DNA of 64,000 nucleotides, from positions 124,001 to 188,000 of the forward strand of contig JARKIF010000033.1 in NCBI GenBank assembly GCA_029378245.1. Direction: 5' to 3'. Below the pieces are notes generated by a model that searched no databases, was not told the origin of the DNA, and saw nothing but the letters and a program-made list of their open reading frames with translations. The stretch comes from Roridomyces roridus (taxonomy: Eukaryota > Basidiomycota > Agaricomycetes > Agaricales > Mycenaceae). Position 1 is the first letter of the stretch. Each line of letters begins with the position of its first letter. The translations under genes and the position numbers were made by a program. This document shows positions 37,929-49,156 of the stretch, one piece after another.

Positions 37929-40735
37929 GTCCAGAGCCCATGGCATCCCAGCCGAACGTTTCGGGTCCACAAGATAGTCTAAAAACGATGTGTGCAGGGT
38001 CCGAACAACCTCCCCACGCTTCCAGTACAGAACACAGGCCAGGTTGTCGAGGATCTCGGAGGACTGCTGCCCAAGGAGTTTGTCGATTGTATAGTCCGTC
38101 ATCGGCGCCTTTCCAAAAACCAGGCACGCCAGAACATTCCGGGCGTCCTGTGCAAATGATGTGTCGTTCCACGGAGCGGAACCTCGCAGTGCCACACTGT
38201 ACAGCTCATCGAGGTTGAATCCATGCTGTTTGCGACTGACCAAATCAACCAGGCGCTGCTGAGGACGATAGCGACCGATGAATTTGGTGGCCGTGGATGC
38301 CCAAATAAACAAGTCACCAGAAAGCCGAACCAGCGCCTGGATGCTCGCTTCGCCCGACCACGCAACATCCAGATTCTTTTGTTCTCGAATCTGCGCCATC
38401 TCATGCCGGAAAAATACCGCAATGTCGGCAGTGCTAGCGATAATCCCAGGATTGAGGCTGATTTCTTGGAGACGAGTTTTGAACCTCCCGGCAATATCGG
38501 ACTCGCGGCGGCTGGTAATCAAGAAACGAAACATGCAGGGGAGCTTGGGGAATTCATCCGCGAGCAAGGAGAGCAACGCGCCACGAGACTCTGCATCCCC
38601 GCACTCGTCGAGAGCATCAATGATGATGAGTATGGGCCCGTCCATATATTGCTCTACAGATTGCAGAGGCCCAAGAAGCAATTCGGCGAATTGTGTGCGA
38701 ATTGGGGCGTTAACGATGCCAGCATCACGATTGATGGCCGCTGCGATGGCCGCGGCAAACCGCGCGTCGAAGAGGCCGAGAGAGTACGCAAGAGTGCGGA
38801 TGACAGCACCGGGATCGCTGGGCGTTGAGTCCCCTCGTTGGAAGAAGAGGAACGCGCCAAGACGATCAAGTGCGCGGAAGCGCTCGGACATGGTCGTGGA
38901 TATAGTGCTTTTGCCGCAGCCGGCGACTCCTGATAGCCACAGCACGTTCCCAGTCGCCGACGGCAGCGTAATCCAGTCTGTGATGTTTCCGAGTAGCTTC
39001 TCCCTTGTCCCGAGGAGGCAGGTGGTGCGCAGACCGGCGTTCATGTCTGTCGGGTTGAGACGTTTGAGTGTGTCGGATTGCTCTGTTGAATCATTAGTTG
39101 TCTGTAAGCGCGAGAGATTAGCAACGTACCAACTCCGTCAAGTCTCTCCATAATCTTGGTGGACATGAACAATGATTGAACGGTGAGACCGCCCTCGAAA
39201 GCCTCTTTCAGCTTAAGCAATGTCTCACAGAGACCGTCGATTTCTTGTTGTTTAGTGTCCCAAATACCCTCGAGCGCATGCCCTACTAAAGGTGAGTGGT
39301 GAATATTTGTGGGAGATATAAAGGACTGACTGCTGAATCCATGCTGGTTGTATTCCTGGATAAACAATGCACATTCCACCGTTTGTTTGACGATGGCAGA
39401 CACTTGTTGCTCGAGGCTCTTGATCTTCTGAGGCAGGAACTCGAGGTCCTTCACGAAGGAATACACCTCGTCCATTCTTTGCGCGAGCTTGATGATTTTG
39501 CCGTCTGTCTCCTGCTGCTTTTGAACAACCTAACATTTGGGTAAGCAAAAATAATTGCCAGAGAACCAGGCCGGTACGCACTTTATACACGAAAGTGAGG
39601 ATCTTCCAGGCTACATTCGCGTATGGATGAATCTACGAATAAGATGAATCCAGTCGTCGGCAAGCATGGAACTCATACCGTGGCAAACTGGTCCCCGAGT
39701 TTGATGACAATGTTGAGCTTGGAAGTGACCGATTCCAGCTTCGACACCAGATCACTTGCCGCGGGACGTAGAGATGATATGGCAGAGACCTCGCCTGTGA
39801 TCTTGTCCGGCGTGCCGAGGACCTTCGAAGCTGCCCCTCCAAGTCTGACATTCTGAGTTTCCTTGACAGCCAACACAGCAACTTGGTTGGTATCTTGTAT
39901 CAGCCGCACCGAGATCGTCCCCGAATTCCTGTTCGCAGGTCCGCCAGTTGCTCAACTAAAGATTCTGTTCTTAAGCGACGTCGATAAAAGCAGGGGACGC
40001 ACCGTTTTCCGGGGTCGCACGCGCAGCCAAAGCAGGTACATCCACCGTCGCTATCCCAAGACACTTGTCTGAGGAGAACGGATTACTGGAGTCGTGAAAC
40101 ACGCGTAATGAGATCCCAGAACCCCAATCGGCGGCCCTGGACCAATATCAGATGCATGGTACATCCATGGAAAATGGAAGACTCACAGATTGAACATATG
40201 CTCCCATTTGGGCTGAAGGGTCCTCTCAATTGTCCGACTCCGCTGCATTTCCTTCCCATCTCGATACAGTGCCACGTAGAGATTCGGCTGCTTTCCGTGC
40301 AATGGGCCGGGTTTCCATGAGATTCCGGTGACAGATAACACTGCGAAAGTAAACTTGGACTGAGATGCGTGGGCAGGATATCTCGTATACTTACCGATGA
40401 GTGCGCTCCCGGTGGTGGACATGAAGAAACGTGGGGTTCCGCGTGAAGGTGCCGTTTTAAAACCGTTTATAGCGCACAGCCTCGGACAGCCCAGTGGATG
40501 ATGGTACACACCCAAATGGTTGCCATGTGGCTCCCAGCCGAGCATTATCCGTTCTTTAACGATATGCCTCTCGATTCTTTGTACAGCTGTCAATCAGTTT
40601 GGTTTCATCCCCGAATGTACTTTCTTCTTTTGCTCGTTGAAGGGCTTTTCTACAGCTTTTTTCACAGCTTTGCAAGATGCTTCCTTTCCATTCCCCGTCG
40701 ACATGTCACAGCTTTCCATCTCGACAGATCGCAGT

Positions 40736-40774
40736 TAGTGCTGGCCACAATATGAGTACGATAAGATATATTTT
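40736..40774 (+). mobile_element. Orphan hAT-like 5' end
   Basis: These 39 bp match the first 39 bp of the element at 48492 with one mismatch, starting TAGTGCTGGCCACAATATG. No matching right end was found nearby, so this is a truncated copy. Confidence 0.75.
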
Positions 40775-41130
40775 GGGGGGATGCGTGGTTGAGCGGGTGT
40801 GCCACCATCCTAACCAAAATGGTGTTGACGCAGGATGCTTGTCGACTCTTGATGGTGGCTTTGGACAACCCGAAACGACTCCTGTTGTAATATCAACATA
40901 CAGTATTTATACACGCACTCCTGTGCGTCAACAAATGGTCATTTGGTTGCCCGATAGCGAAAAGCCCGGAGGTCGCAGGTTGAAGTCCTGGCAAGAACCG
41001 TAGGCGGTTTAGTGGGTATTCTTCCGGTTGAAATCCCGGTTGCCGAGTCCCACAGTACCGTGACTTGTTCAGTCACGTGTCTGCATAAATGCATTCCGAC
41101 CTGGAGTTTACAAGGCAGCATCAGCAATAA

Positions 41131-41909
41131 ATGATACCACTACATGTTGATATGTGAGCCATGTAGCCGCTGTAGCAGAATTGCAAAGTACCCCTTGATG
41201 TGGCACCATGTAGCCGACCGCGGTTGCCATGTGTCAACCTGTAGCATCTGTATTGAAAGGGATGTCTACGTATCTAGTACTGGAACCACGGAAAAGTGAG
41301 TTCTGCACCTTTCTCTTGAAGGTGCTCTTCTCTGCTGGGTTATCTGGGGTACTGTACTTGTTGTATTTATTATTTATTATTGGAAGGCCTGATCCGACAA
41401 GCGGCTGATTTGTTGTGATGTGATGATCTGATTGAAGGTATTTACTTTTAGTGAGACAGGGAATCAAACTTGTGACCTCGCGCGAAGGCAGAAAATAAGA
41501 CATGTATTCAAAACCGGTAGACTCAGTGAGCAGTTGCAAGGGATAACCTCTCGGTGGACATATGGTGGCGTCACTACTTACTGCTTCACTGACTTTAACT
41601 TTTTGCTCAATATGAGTTCCTGACAGAGTTGCCATTAAACCTATTGGCCATGCCTCAGATTGACCTGTGACTCATAAAAATAGAAAATTTGTTGAATTCA
41701 GCTGAGGTTGGGTGTAAAAGGTGGTTTGTGCACAAGAATATGACTCCACAGGGGACCATGGAGCCAGCAGCCAGGGCCACATTGGCTACATACCAAACAG
41801 ACATGTAATGTAGCCCATGTAGCCCCTGTAGCCGCCGTACTCGCTACATGGTGCTCCATGACAACACAGATCACTTCCATCAGCTACAGAGATGATATAT
41901 CAACTTGTG
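41131..41909. repeat. Possible MITE with weak terminal inverted repeats
   Basis: The left end reads CCACTACATGTTGATATG and the right end, inverted, CCACAAGTTGATATATC. Inside, GTAGCC and GCTACAT words repeat near both ends. No clear target du­plication was found, so the limits are tentative. Confidence 0.3.
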
Positions 41910-42991
41910 GACACGCGGTCGGCTATGTGACATTTACTTTTTGCTGATGAGCTTCTACTTCCTAGAATGCCGTAAGTGGGTGTCACGCGGGAATGCTTCT
42001 GCAGACCTGAGGGCACTGCTAGTAACACGTCATAACAAAGATGTGGGCAAACACTCCAAAAAAAAAAAAAAGATAAGATACAGTGACAAACCCCTAACCG
42101 AAACATACGGTGTACCGAAACAGAGTCTATTTTCGTGTGTTCCCGGAGGGCCTGGGTGGCGAGACAGGGGGACTATGCTATTTGGCTTGTAAAACTACCC
42201 TATGTAAGGTTTTGGCCCCAGCAGACCAGTTTCAACCACAGGCTGCTTGCATCACCAAAATGGTCGGAAGCTGTTAAGGCCCGCGTGACCTTGCCAAGCC
42301 TATCCAGGCTGAGACGCATCACGCAAGGCGCTTAACAGGCGCTTTCAGCCTGGCTCCTCCCTGATCCAGCCCCGTCCAGGCTAGCGCTGAGCTTTTGAGG
42401 CTCTTCTCAGGCATCTCTCAGCCTGGCTGCCACCGGGACTTAAAGTCCAACGCACGTCAAGGCCACGACTTGCTCCCTACCACCACTGGCAGCAGAAGAC
42501 GGGACGTCTGGCTCCACTCCGCTACTAGTTCTTGCCTGATCTTCTAATTCGCCCTTTCAATCTTCCCTGACCGCTGGAGGGCACTGTGATGACGACATCA
42601 TCGCTTTCGGACTCGACACTGGCAGGGAGCAGCAACACGGCGAACGGAAATGGACACTTTCGAGCGACGAGGATGTACCCCGCCTCAGCTTACGCTGACA
42701 AGACGATACGGCCTGACGTGACAACGAGCTCAAGCACGCCCTTGTGGTCGCGCCAGCAGCGTCGGTGGGAGGCAGCACAGCACGTCTTCTAACCCTCGTA
42801 TATGTGCTCATCCTCACTTTCTTCATGCCTCAGAACGACTCTAGGACGCATTTCAGGCACATCGCTCCCCACACCTCGCATACAGGACGTGCATCGCCTA
42901 CATACCATCTCGGGGAGTGGAGTGTCTCCAAAGTGCGTATTGTCACTCGCCTGGGCCCTCTCCCGCTTTAAGCACCGTGTCTTGTTTCGCC

Positions 42992-43709
42992 TAGGGAGCG
43001 GCACGAGTATCGGGTGCTGCGAATACTCGCGGGTGGGTGGTGGCTGTGCTACTCGTGCGAGTGCGAGTATTGGTTTCCAAAAACCTTGGTACTCGCGAAT
43101 ATTCGCCTAGCTACCGTAAGCTCATGGAACCGACCCAGATAGGCAATTTGATCACCGGCATCACTCGGCATCACTCGGCATGCCGGCATGTGGCAATCAC
43201 TCCGTAATGTATGTCTATTCCTGTACAGAATTCAATTTACCTATCAGTCACTACCTGTTCATCAGGAAGAACAGTAACGAAACTCCGCAACCAACTGAGT
43301 GAGCAATCAGCCCATTCCACTGTGATGGTCGGCCAGTGGGCCAGTGACCCGGACTTGACAGCAGTTGATGAGTTTGAGAAGCAGCTTGCAGAGGGTTGGA
43401 CACGGAACAAGAAGCGGAAGGCCCCTGCTGCAGCGAAGCCTCAGGATCAGTGAGAGTTATTGTCATTGATGATGATAGTACATAGTTTGGTAACTGAAAT
43501 ATATGATACTCATGAATAACTCACAAATAATTTGCAACTCGCGAGTATTCCAACTCGTTGAGTGCAAGTACTTGCAACTCGCGAATACTCGTGAATATTG
43601 CTTACTAATACACGAATACTCGCCATCAATACTCGTGCGAGTGCGAGTATGGTTTTCCCAACTTCTGCGAGTACTCATACTCGCGAGTGTATACTTGTGC
43701 CGCTCACTA
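42992..43709. mobile_element. hAT-like element with transposase scrap
   Basis: The element is 718 bp. Its ends are TAGGGAGCGGCACGAGTAT and an inverted TAGTGAGCGGCACAAGTAT, 17 of 19 identical. Perfect 8-bp target duplications GTTTCGCC lie at 42984-42991 and 43710-43717. Subterminal GCGAGTA/TACTCGC repeats are dense. An 80-codon frame at 43211-43453 (MVGQWASDPDLTAVDEF region) could be a remnant of a transposase; this is inference. Confidence 0.88.
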
Positions 43710-43765
43710 GTTTCGCCTATCCCAAGCGTGCTCGTGCCACCATGACGTGCTGTCGAGGACACACC

Positions 43766-44501
43766 TATGGCAGGTATAGTGTAGCAAAACCTCTTTTCAA
43801 CACACCTGGTGGTTTTAGACTAGAAAATGGCCCAACTCAGGGCATTTCTGATGGAAAGAAGCACCACCTTGGCTGGCTTAAAACAAAATGACACAACCTA
43901 AGAATGAGCCCAACAATCAACACAACCCAGGTGCAAAATGAAGGACACAACCGGATAGCAATGACACCGCTTGAGCTCCTTAGCCATGAATTCCAAGTTT
44001 AGTTTCATTTGCCGGAATAATTGCCGCTGATCAATTGATAATCCACTGACGGGATCATATGCATTGAACCAATCATCACTGTCAGAATAGCCACAGGACA
44101 TTCTGAGCTCTCCACTGCTTGCCTCAAGAACCATCTCACCAATATTGTAGCCCAATTATAGCCCCAGGCTCTCCTGACAAATAGATACTTTGATTACCTG
44201 AGGCCTCCATCCCGTCACCAACATGCCAACGGAAAGGCTGATGACACCCACCCGGTGGATCAAATTTCGATGTTTGAAGATGTTCCGTCTGCTGCACTTG
44301 AATTTGAATTTGTTGTTGTCCAGTTTGTATCCTGTTCATCGCGGAGCTGGGTTGTGTCGTTTTGGCATCTAAAATTGAACCTGTGTCGTTTTTTGAGGTT
44401 GTGCTCTTTACTAGAAATCAAGTTGTGTTAATTTGAGTAAATTTGTGTCAGGTTTTGCTACAGTATACCTGCCATAGTTTTGCTACAGTATACCTGCCAT
44501 A
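43766..44501. mobile_element. TIR element of uncertain superfamily
   Basis: A 736-bp segment is bounded by 26-bp inverted repeats beginning TATGGCAGGTATA, one mismatch between them. The right end is partly duplicated in tandem (about 44457-44501). Flanks allow either a TA duplication (Tc1/mariner-like) or CACACC on both sides. It lies 48 bp from the previous hAT-like element. Confidence 0.65.
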
Positions 44502-47434
44502 CACACCACTTCTCCCTCCCGGTCGGATCGCGTACTACACAGGGGTCAATGCCTGGATGAGGTACCTCACGCCTCCCTCTGTCGTTCGCTGCTGATGCCT
44601 CGTCCACAGGGCCCGACGACGACACCGACCAGCAACTGGAAATTGCATAGCTGGCGTGCAATCCCTTCAATGCCGCCGCAGGCGCCAAAAGTATGAGTGT
44701 TACTTCTGGAATACCGTTCCCTCCGATTCACTTGGATGCAGCGATGGTCCAATAACGACTCGAGACAACCTGACGACTCGGGAGAACCTGTGGGTATTTC
44801 TACCCCATGTCGGGCTTTTTTACTAACTGAAGCACAGGCTGTATGCGTTTTTGTCCACCTTCATTTGAATGTATGTACCCGTTCCTTGGCTTTCTCCGTA
44901 CTAATCTTCTCATCTAGTACCGGACGAATGTCTTGAAACGTTCGATGTGTTTTATTCGACCCACTCACACGCTTCCCGGCTGCAGTTTTTTTTACGGACT
45001 TGTGAGTCCTTTAATTCCTCACCGTCGTTGTCGCTGACCAAGTCCACATAGGCGTGCTCTCATTCAAGAAATCCAATTGTATGTACGTTACCAATGAACG
45101 TTCAATATATTCCTAACACTCGGTCACAGGATCTTGCCGCCGGCGATTGATACTGTACTGGTCTGTGGCTCTTTTTTGACTGCGGAATGCTTGCTTACCC
45201 TTTTCTAGCCAATCACGTCTCTCATCGACAACTGTGGACTTGACTTGTTTTGGTAATTTGTTCATCTTTTCGGTATTCATCCTCCAGGTCCGTCCATTCT
45301 TATACGTCACGTCGGACTGTGAGTCAGTACGTTTGCGGCCGGTTCCCTCAACTGACTTTCTCCCGCGCAGCTCATCGTATCTCACCGTATCTCACACCGG
45401 CGGCTCTATTCGGTTCGTTTTTCTCAGCCGCTGGTGGAGTTCCTTCCAAGAGGCACGCGCATCAGCAGCTGTCAACACTGGGTCGTCGTGAGAGAGCTTC
45501 GGGTCACCGCTGATGCGACTGATGGTTACAGCCAACATTGACGTGATCCGATCAAACCATTACGTAGGGAGGGGTACTTGACCTCAAAAGCTTTTTTTGG
45601 AAGTTGCTCAGAATGTCTCAATATGCACGAAAAAATCGCCATCACTGGATTTCCTTTTTGGGATCCAAAATCTTCTCACGACCACCCCATGTTGACAGTT
45701 GCTGATGCGCGTGCCTCTTGGTTCCTTCTGACTGCGTTGTAGGTCTGCTTGTTCTGACACCCGCTGCCCGTCACCGTCGACTATACCGATACTTTGCCTT
45801 GTTGTAGTTGTTGTGAATTCAATTACTTTCGATTCATTTCTGGGATTTGTAGGAGGAGCGAGGAGGAGGGAATAGCCACCCCTAGGCCATAACAGCCGCT
45901 CCAGGGCTTAACAGGCCTCCAGCCCTGGATAGGCTGTTAAGGGCTGCTGAATCTCAATCGTGGCTTTCAAGCCACATAAAAGGCGGATTCAGTCCTGATG
46001 GGACTGTTAAGGCCTGATGCGCCTGTTAAGCTGCACGTCAGCCCCTTATCAGGTGCATCCACTATTGGTGATATGACATCTTTCTGAGTCTTGCAATTTG
46101 GCTGATATCAGAACTCACATCAATTCACCCTACATTCCCTGGTGAAATGCACCTGTAACAAAAAAACTAAGTAGGTTTCCAGGGGTTTATAGCGCACAGC
46201 CTTGGACAGCCTGGATTCTGATGGTACATGTGGTTTTTGGAATGGATTGATTGCTGAACCTTTAGGTTTGGCTACCCAAGGCATCTTCGTTTTTGTCCAT
46301 CAGTGGCAGTGAAATAGATTGATTAACGTGCGTTTACATAAGTAGGAATCGTCCTTTTTGACCAGGGCCTGTCCGGGGCACACAGTGGATCAGCGGTGTC
46401 CCGAGTGGGGCCGAGGGTATTGCCTGTTCTAATCAAGGTCCTTTCATGACTGCACTTGCCGCAGACTACTTACCGGCGATCATCCCCTTCGGAGCTGTCT
46501 AGCTATAGGTGCCGGATGATCCCACCGGGTCCCAGATGCAACATTGCAGGAACCAACGACGGATGATTGTTGTTTGATCCGCCGAAGACTCGGCTGCCGG
46601 GCCCCGGCGGGCCGTAACCTCGCCGTTGATATCTCCTTTCTCGGCATCGGCTGGCCAGGCAAAATGACTGTTTCAGCTCAACCCGCTTGAACTTAGCTCA
46701 AGTCTGTGAAACCATTGTTCATTACACGGGTCAAATGTCAAACACGGGTAACTATCATGCATTGATGCAAGGAAGAAGAATCGTAGTTGCCACTGTGCAG
46801 AGCAATGGCCAAGCCCAGGTGCTGAGGTCCCATGTTCAACCTTTCAACTTCAAGGTTTGACCTGGGTCCTCCACTCTTCCAGGAGCATTCATATCCTGTA
46901 AAACAAGTCAGCCCAGTGCAAGTCCGATGATGTGGAGAATCATTTTGAAGAGACAGGTCTCTTCACAATCGGCTGCACTTATCCTTGTACCACACCACTT
47001 TCTTGGGCTGTCATGGTAGGGAGTGCAAAAGAAAAGTGTAAACTTGTTGATTGCATCCAACATTGCCATCATTTTGATATCTGTGATTTGTTGAACTCAT
47101 TACTCTCGAACCACAACATTTGGAGCAACTCTGGAGAGACTTGGGAGAGACAGTCCTTTGCAGAATGAGCTGAGGTATATTCTGAAACAGGAAATGAATT
47201 CTAAGACTGAGTTTTGCCCCTGTGGGGAACAGAAAACTGGTAACTTCTCAATTGGTCCCCTGTACAAGGTTCCATGGTTCAAAAATGCATAAATAACCCA
47301 TAGGTCTACCACTCCGGAAAAGCGTGTCATCCTTGTGCAGGGGCCATTTTCACCAAGACACGACGAAATGTGGACTTAGTGCAATTTTTCCACTTTTCTT
47401 TCGGCATCAGCGGCATCATCATCGGCAATGGCTG
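44502..47434. other. Transposon desert, no supported gene
   Basis: Intron-like GT...AG stretches near 44876-44918, 45002-45052 and 45077-45130 hint at a decayed spliced gene, but no frame joins them convincingly. GTTAAG/CTTAAC motifs recur at 45885-46035, and the 27-bp repeat of 40465 recurs at 46185. A short 28S-like string near 46680 is rejected below. Confidence 0.4.
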
Positions 47435-47533
47435 CCGCTCCGCGGAACACAGACACCAGCAGCCACCCCGCTCCGCGGAAAACACAGACACCAACAGCCA
47501 CCCCGGACACCAACGACCACCCGCTCCGCGGAA
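47435..47533. repeat. Short tandem repeat, CCGCTCCGCGGAA core
   Basis: The core word CCGCTCCGCGGAA occurs three times, at about 47435, 47468 and 47521. The first two lie in a roughly 34-bp unit that also contains ACACAGACACCA and CAGCCACCC. Confidence 0.6.
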
Positions 47534-47551
47534 GATGCCAGGGAGATACGC

Positions 47552-48405
47552 TCAGCAGCAAAGTTCCAACAGACACGGCAAGGTTAGATGATATTGCCGT
47601 ACATATTTACATGGAACATATGGAGGCTGTCTGTAACTGCCGAGGTTCTGGACTTGGCTGACTGCGTTGTTAAAAGGCAGGTAGTTGAAGACGACGGTAC
47701 TTTGGTGGAATGGGTACGCCTCGGCGTCATCCTGGCCGGGCTCGTAGAGGGACATGTCACCGTGATTGTAGCTGGGGTCATAGTCGTATAGGGCTCCGAC
47801 CCGACCGTCAAAATGACGGGTCAACGAGCCGTCACGACGGGTGCCGGCCCGGCCGTACAGCCCTCTGAAGCCACAATTTTGACGGCCGGGTCCGGGTCCG
47901 GTTCCTTGGCTGACGGGGTACCCGTTCCCGGCCGTCGACGGGCCATGACGGGTGGTGACAGGTCCTCGGCTAACTACCCATGCCGAGCTGCCATCATCAC
48001 TTGATGCTCCAGGGGTGGCGCACCTGGGTCATCGGCAATCTTCCCGATGGCCCACTACTGCGCTTCTGGAGGCTTCACGACTGCCAATCCGTAATTTTGA
48101 CTTCGGCATCACGTTTACATCAATTTGATGGTCAATTTAGCCGGAGGCACGGGCTGTCCTGGGCTGTCACCGCTCTAACCCGTCATGACGGCCGTGACGG
48201 GTCTGACGGGTACCCCCCGGCCGTCAGACCATGTTGCGAGGCCTCCCATGACGGCCGTCAGAGCGACGGCCGTCGCCGTCAACGGCCGGGTCGGAGCCCT
48301 ATAGTTGTATTGAGGGTAGTTGTATTGAGGGGAGTCGTAGTAGGGGGGGTCGTAGTTGTAGTGGTGGTCGTACTCTCGGTATTCCTCGTAGAATACGTCC
48401 GCCAT
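47552..48405 (-). pseudogene. Small Tyr-rich gene split by a hAT-like element
   Basis: On the minus strand an ATG at 48405 opens MADVFYEEYREYDHHYNYD, a Tyr/Asp-rich segment. The frame is cut at 48302 by a 513-bp element. If the element and one target copy are ignored, the same frame resumes with DPSYNHGDMSLYEPGQDD and FNYLPFNNAVSQVQ. A GTAAAT near 47609 could be a donor, so the 3' end is unknown. The family is not recognised. A second hAT-like element sits about 85 bp upstream of the ATG. Confidence 0.55.
47789..48301. mobile_element. hAT-like element inside the Tyr-rich gene
   Basis: The element is 513 bp. Ends are TAGGGCTCCGACCC and the exact inverse, extended with a mismatch. Target copies are TAGTCGTA (47781-47788) and TAGTTGTA (48302-48309), which differ by one C-to-T change at a CpG. 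The interior is full of GACGGCCGTC-type palindromes shared with the element at 55296. Confidence 0.85.
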
Positions 48406-48491
48406 CGTCTCGTGCTTGGATGCACGGTGTCCCGCGCTTGAGAACGCGGTGAAAATTTTTCTCATGTGTCGTAACACGGTATCTCGTCAAG

Positions 48492-49148
48492 TAGTGCTGG
48501 CCACAATATGAGTACGATAAAATATATTTTGAATACGAGGCGAAAAATATGAATATAATACGCGCCGCTGGTGTTTTGTGAATATGAATACAGCTGAATA
48601 CAAATACGAATACAATACGAATATGATACAATATGCTTCAAGCATATTCAAACTATATTCAAATACGGCCGGGCAATCAATTTCTGCTGCGGCAGGGTGA
48701 TGGCCCGCTCATATTTACATCAGATCTTGATCGGATCAATCACCAACACGCAACATCTTCAATTCTGGTCTGATGTGTCATATTTTGGCAGGTATGATGG
48801 GACATCATCAATCAAAATGGCCTGATCAGGTATCAAATCATGATGCACATGGTCAAATCCCACTGTTCGAAGCTTTGCAGGCTGGCTGGGTGGTCATGGG
48901 GATACCTGTTGACCAAGCCCCTTTGCTTTGGGCCCCAGGTACGGAATGGGTGAGCCCGGTTTTGAGGCCAAAATTCTTTCAAGGGAGCCCAAAATATATT
49001 CAAAATACACTCGAAATATATTGTATTCTGGGGCAAGAATACGAATATGATAGAGTACAAATAGAATATGGCCCCCAGAGGCTGAATACAATATGAATAT
49101 GATACAATACGGCCTCGAGCGTATTATATTCATATTTGGCCAGCACTA
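48492..49148. mobile_element. hAT-like element upstream of the Tyr-rich gene
   Basis: The element is 657 bp with ends TAGTGCTGGCCA and its perfect inverse TGGCCAGCACTA. Perfect 8-bp target duplications TCGTCAAG lie at 48484-48491 and 49149-49156. The interior is AT-rich with repeated AATATGATACAATA-type words and encodes no transposase. Confidence 0.9.
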
Positions 49149-49156
49149 TCGTCAAG

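Larger units (their letters stand above)
34422..40422 (-). pseudogene. NLR C: dead C2-NACHT-WD40 receptor
   Basis: All ten exons of the family can be traced from MSTTGSALI (start 40422) to the stop at 34422. Three lesions break it: a 10-bp deletion at the start of exon 4 (near 39945), a 29-bp unit present three times instead of once near the end of the NACHT exon (37842-37928, +58 bp), and a 774-bp hAT-like element between WD blades 3 and 4 (36102-36875). P-loop and Walker B are unchanged, so death looks recent. A 676-codon ORF (34633-36663) starts inside the element and runs in frame through WD blades 4-14. Confidence 0.85.
40423..42991. other. Repeat-rich intergenic region
   Basis: No gene is supported. 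The segment holds a 27-bp repeat (40465-40491) that recurs at 46185-46211, a hAT-end fragment (40736), several GTAGCC/GCTACATG repeats (41131-41909), a 13-base A run near 42059 and GTTAAGGC/GCTTAACAGGC motifs (42271-42340). Confidence 0.5.

Noticed and set aside
40776..41060. Possible tRNA-derived SINE (TGGTTGAGCGGGT and GGTTGAAATCCC words)
   Set aside because: Box-like words are present but no defined ends, tail or target duplication were found.
42560..45560. Possible coding remnants around the 42-45 kb elements
   Set aside because: Several open frames and intron-like stretches exist but none can be joined or recognised as a transposase or host gene.
46675..46705. String resembling the start of 28S rRNA (AACCCGCTTGAACTTAG)
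   Set aside because: The match is short and contains an extra base; the conserved sequence that should follow is absent.
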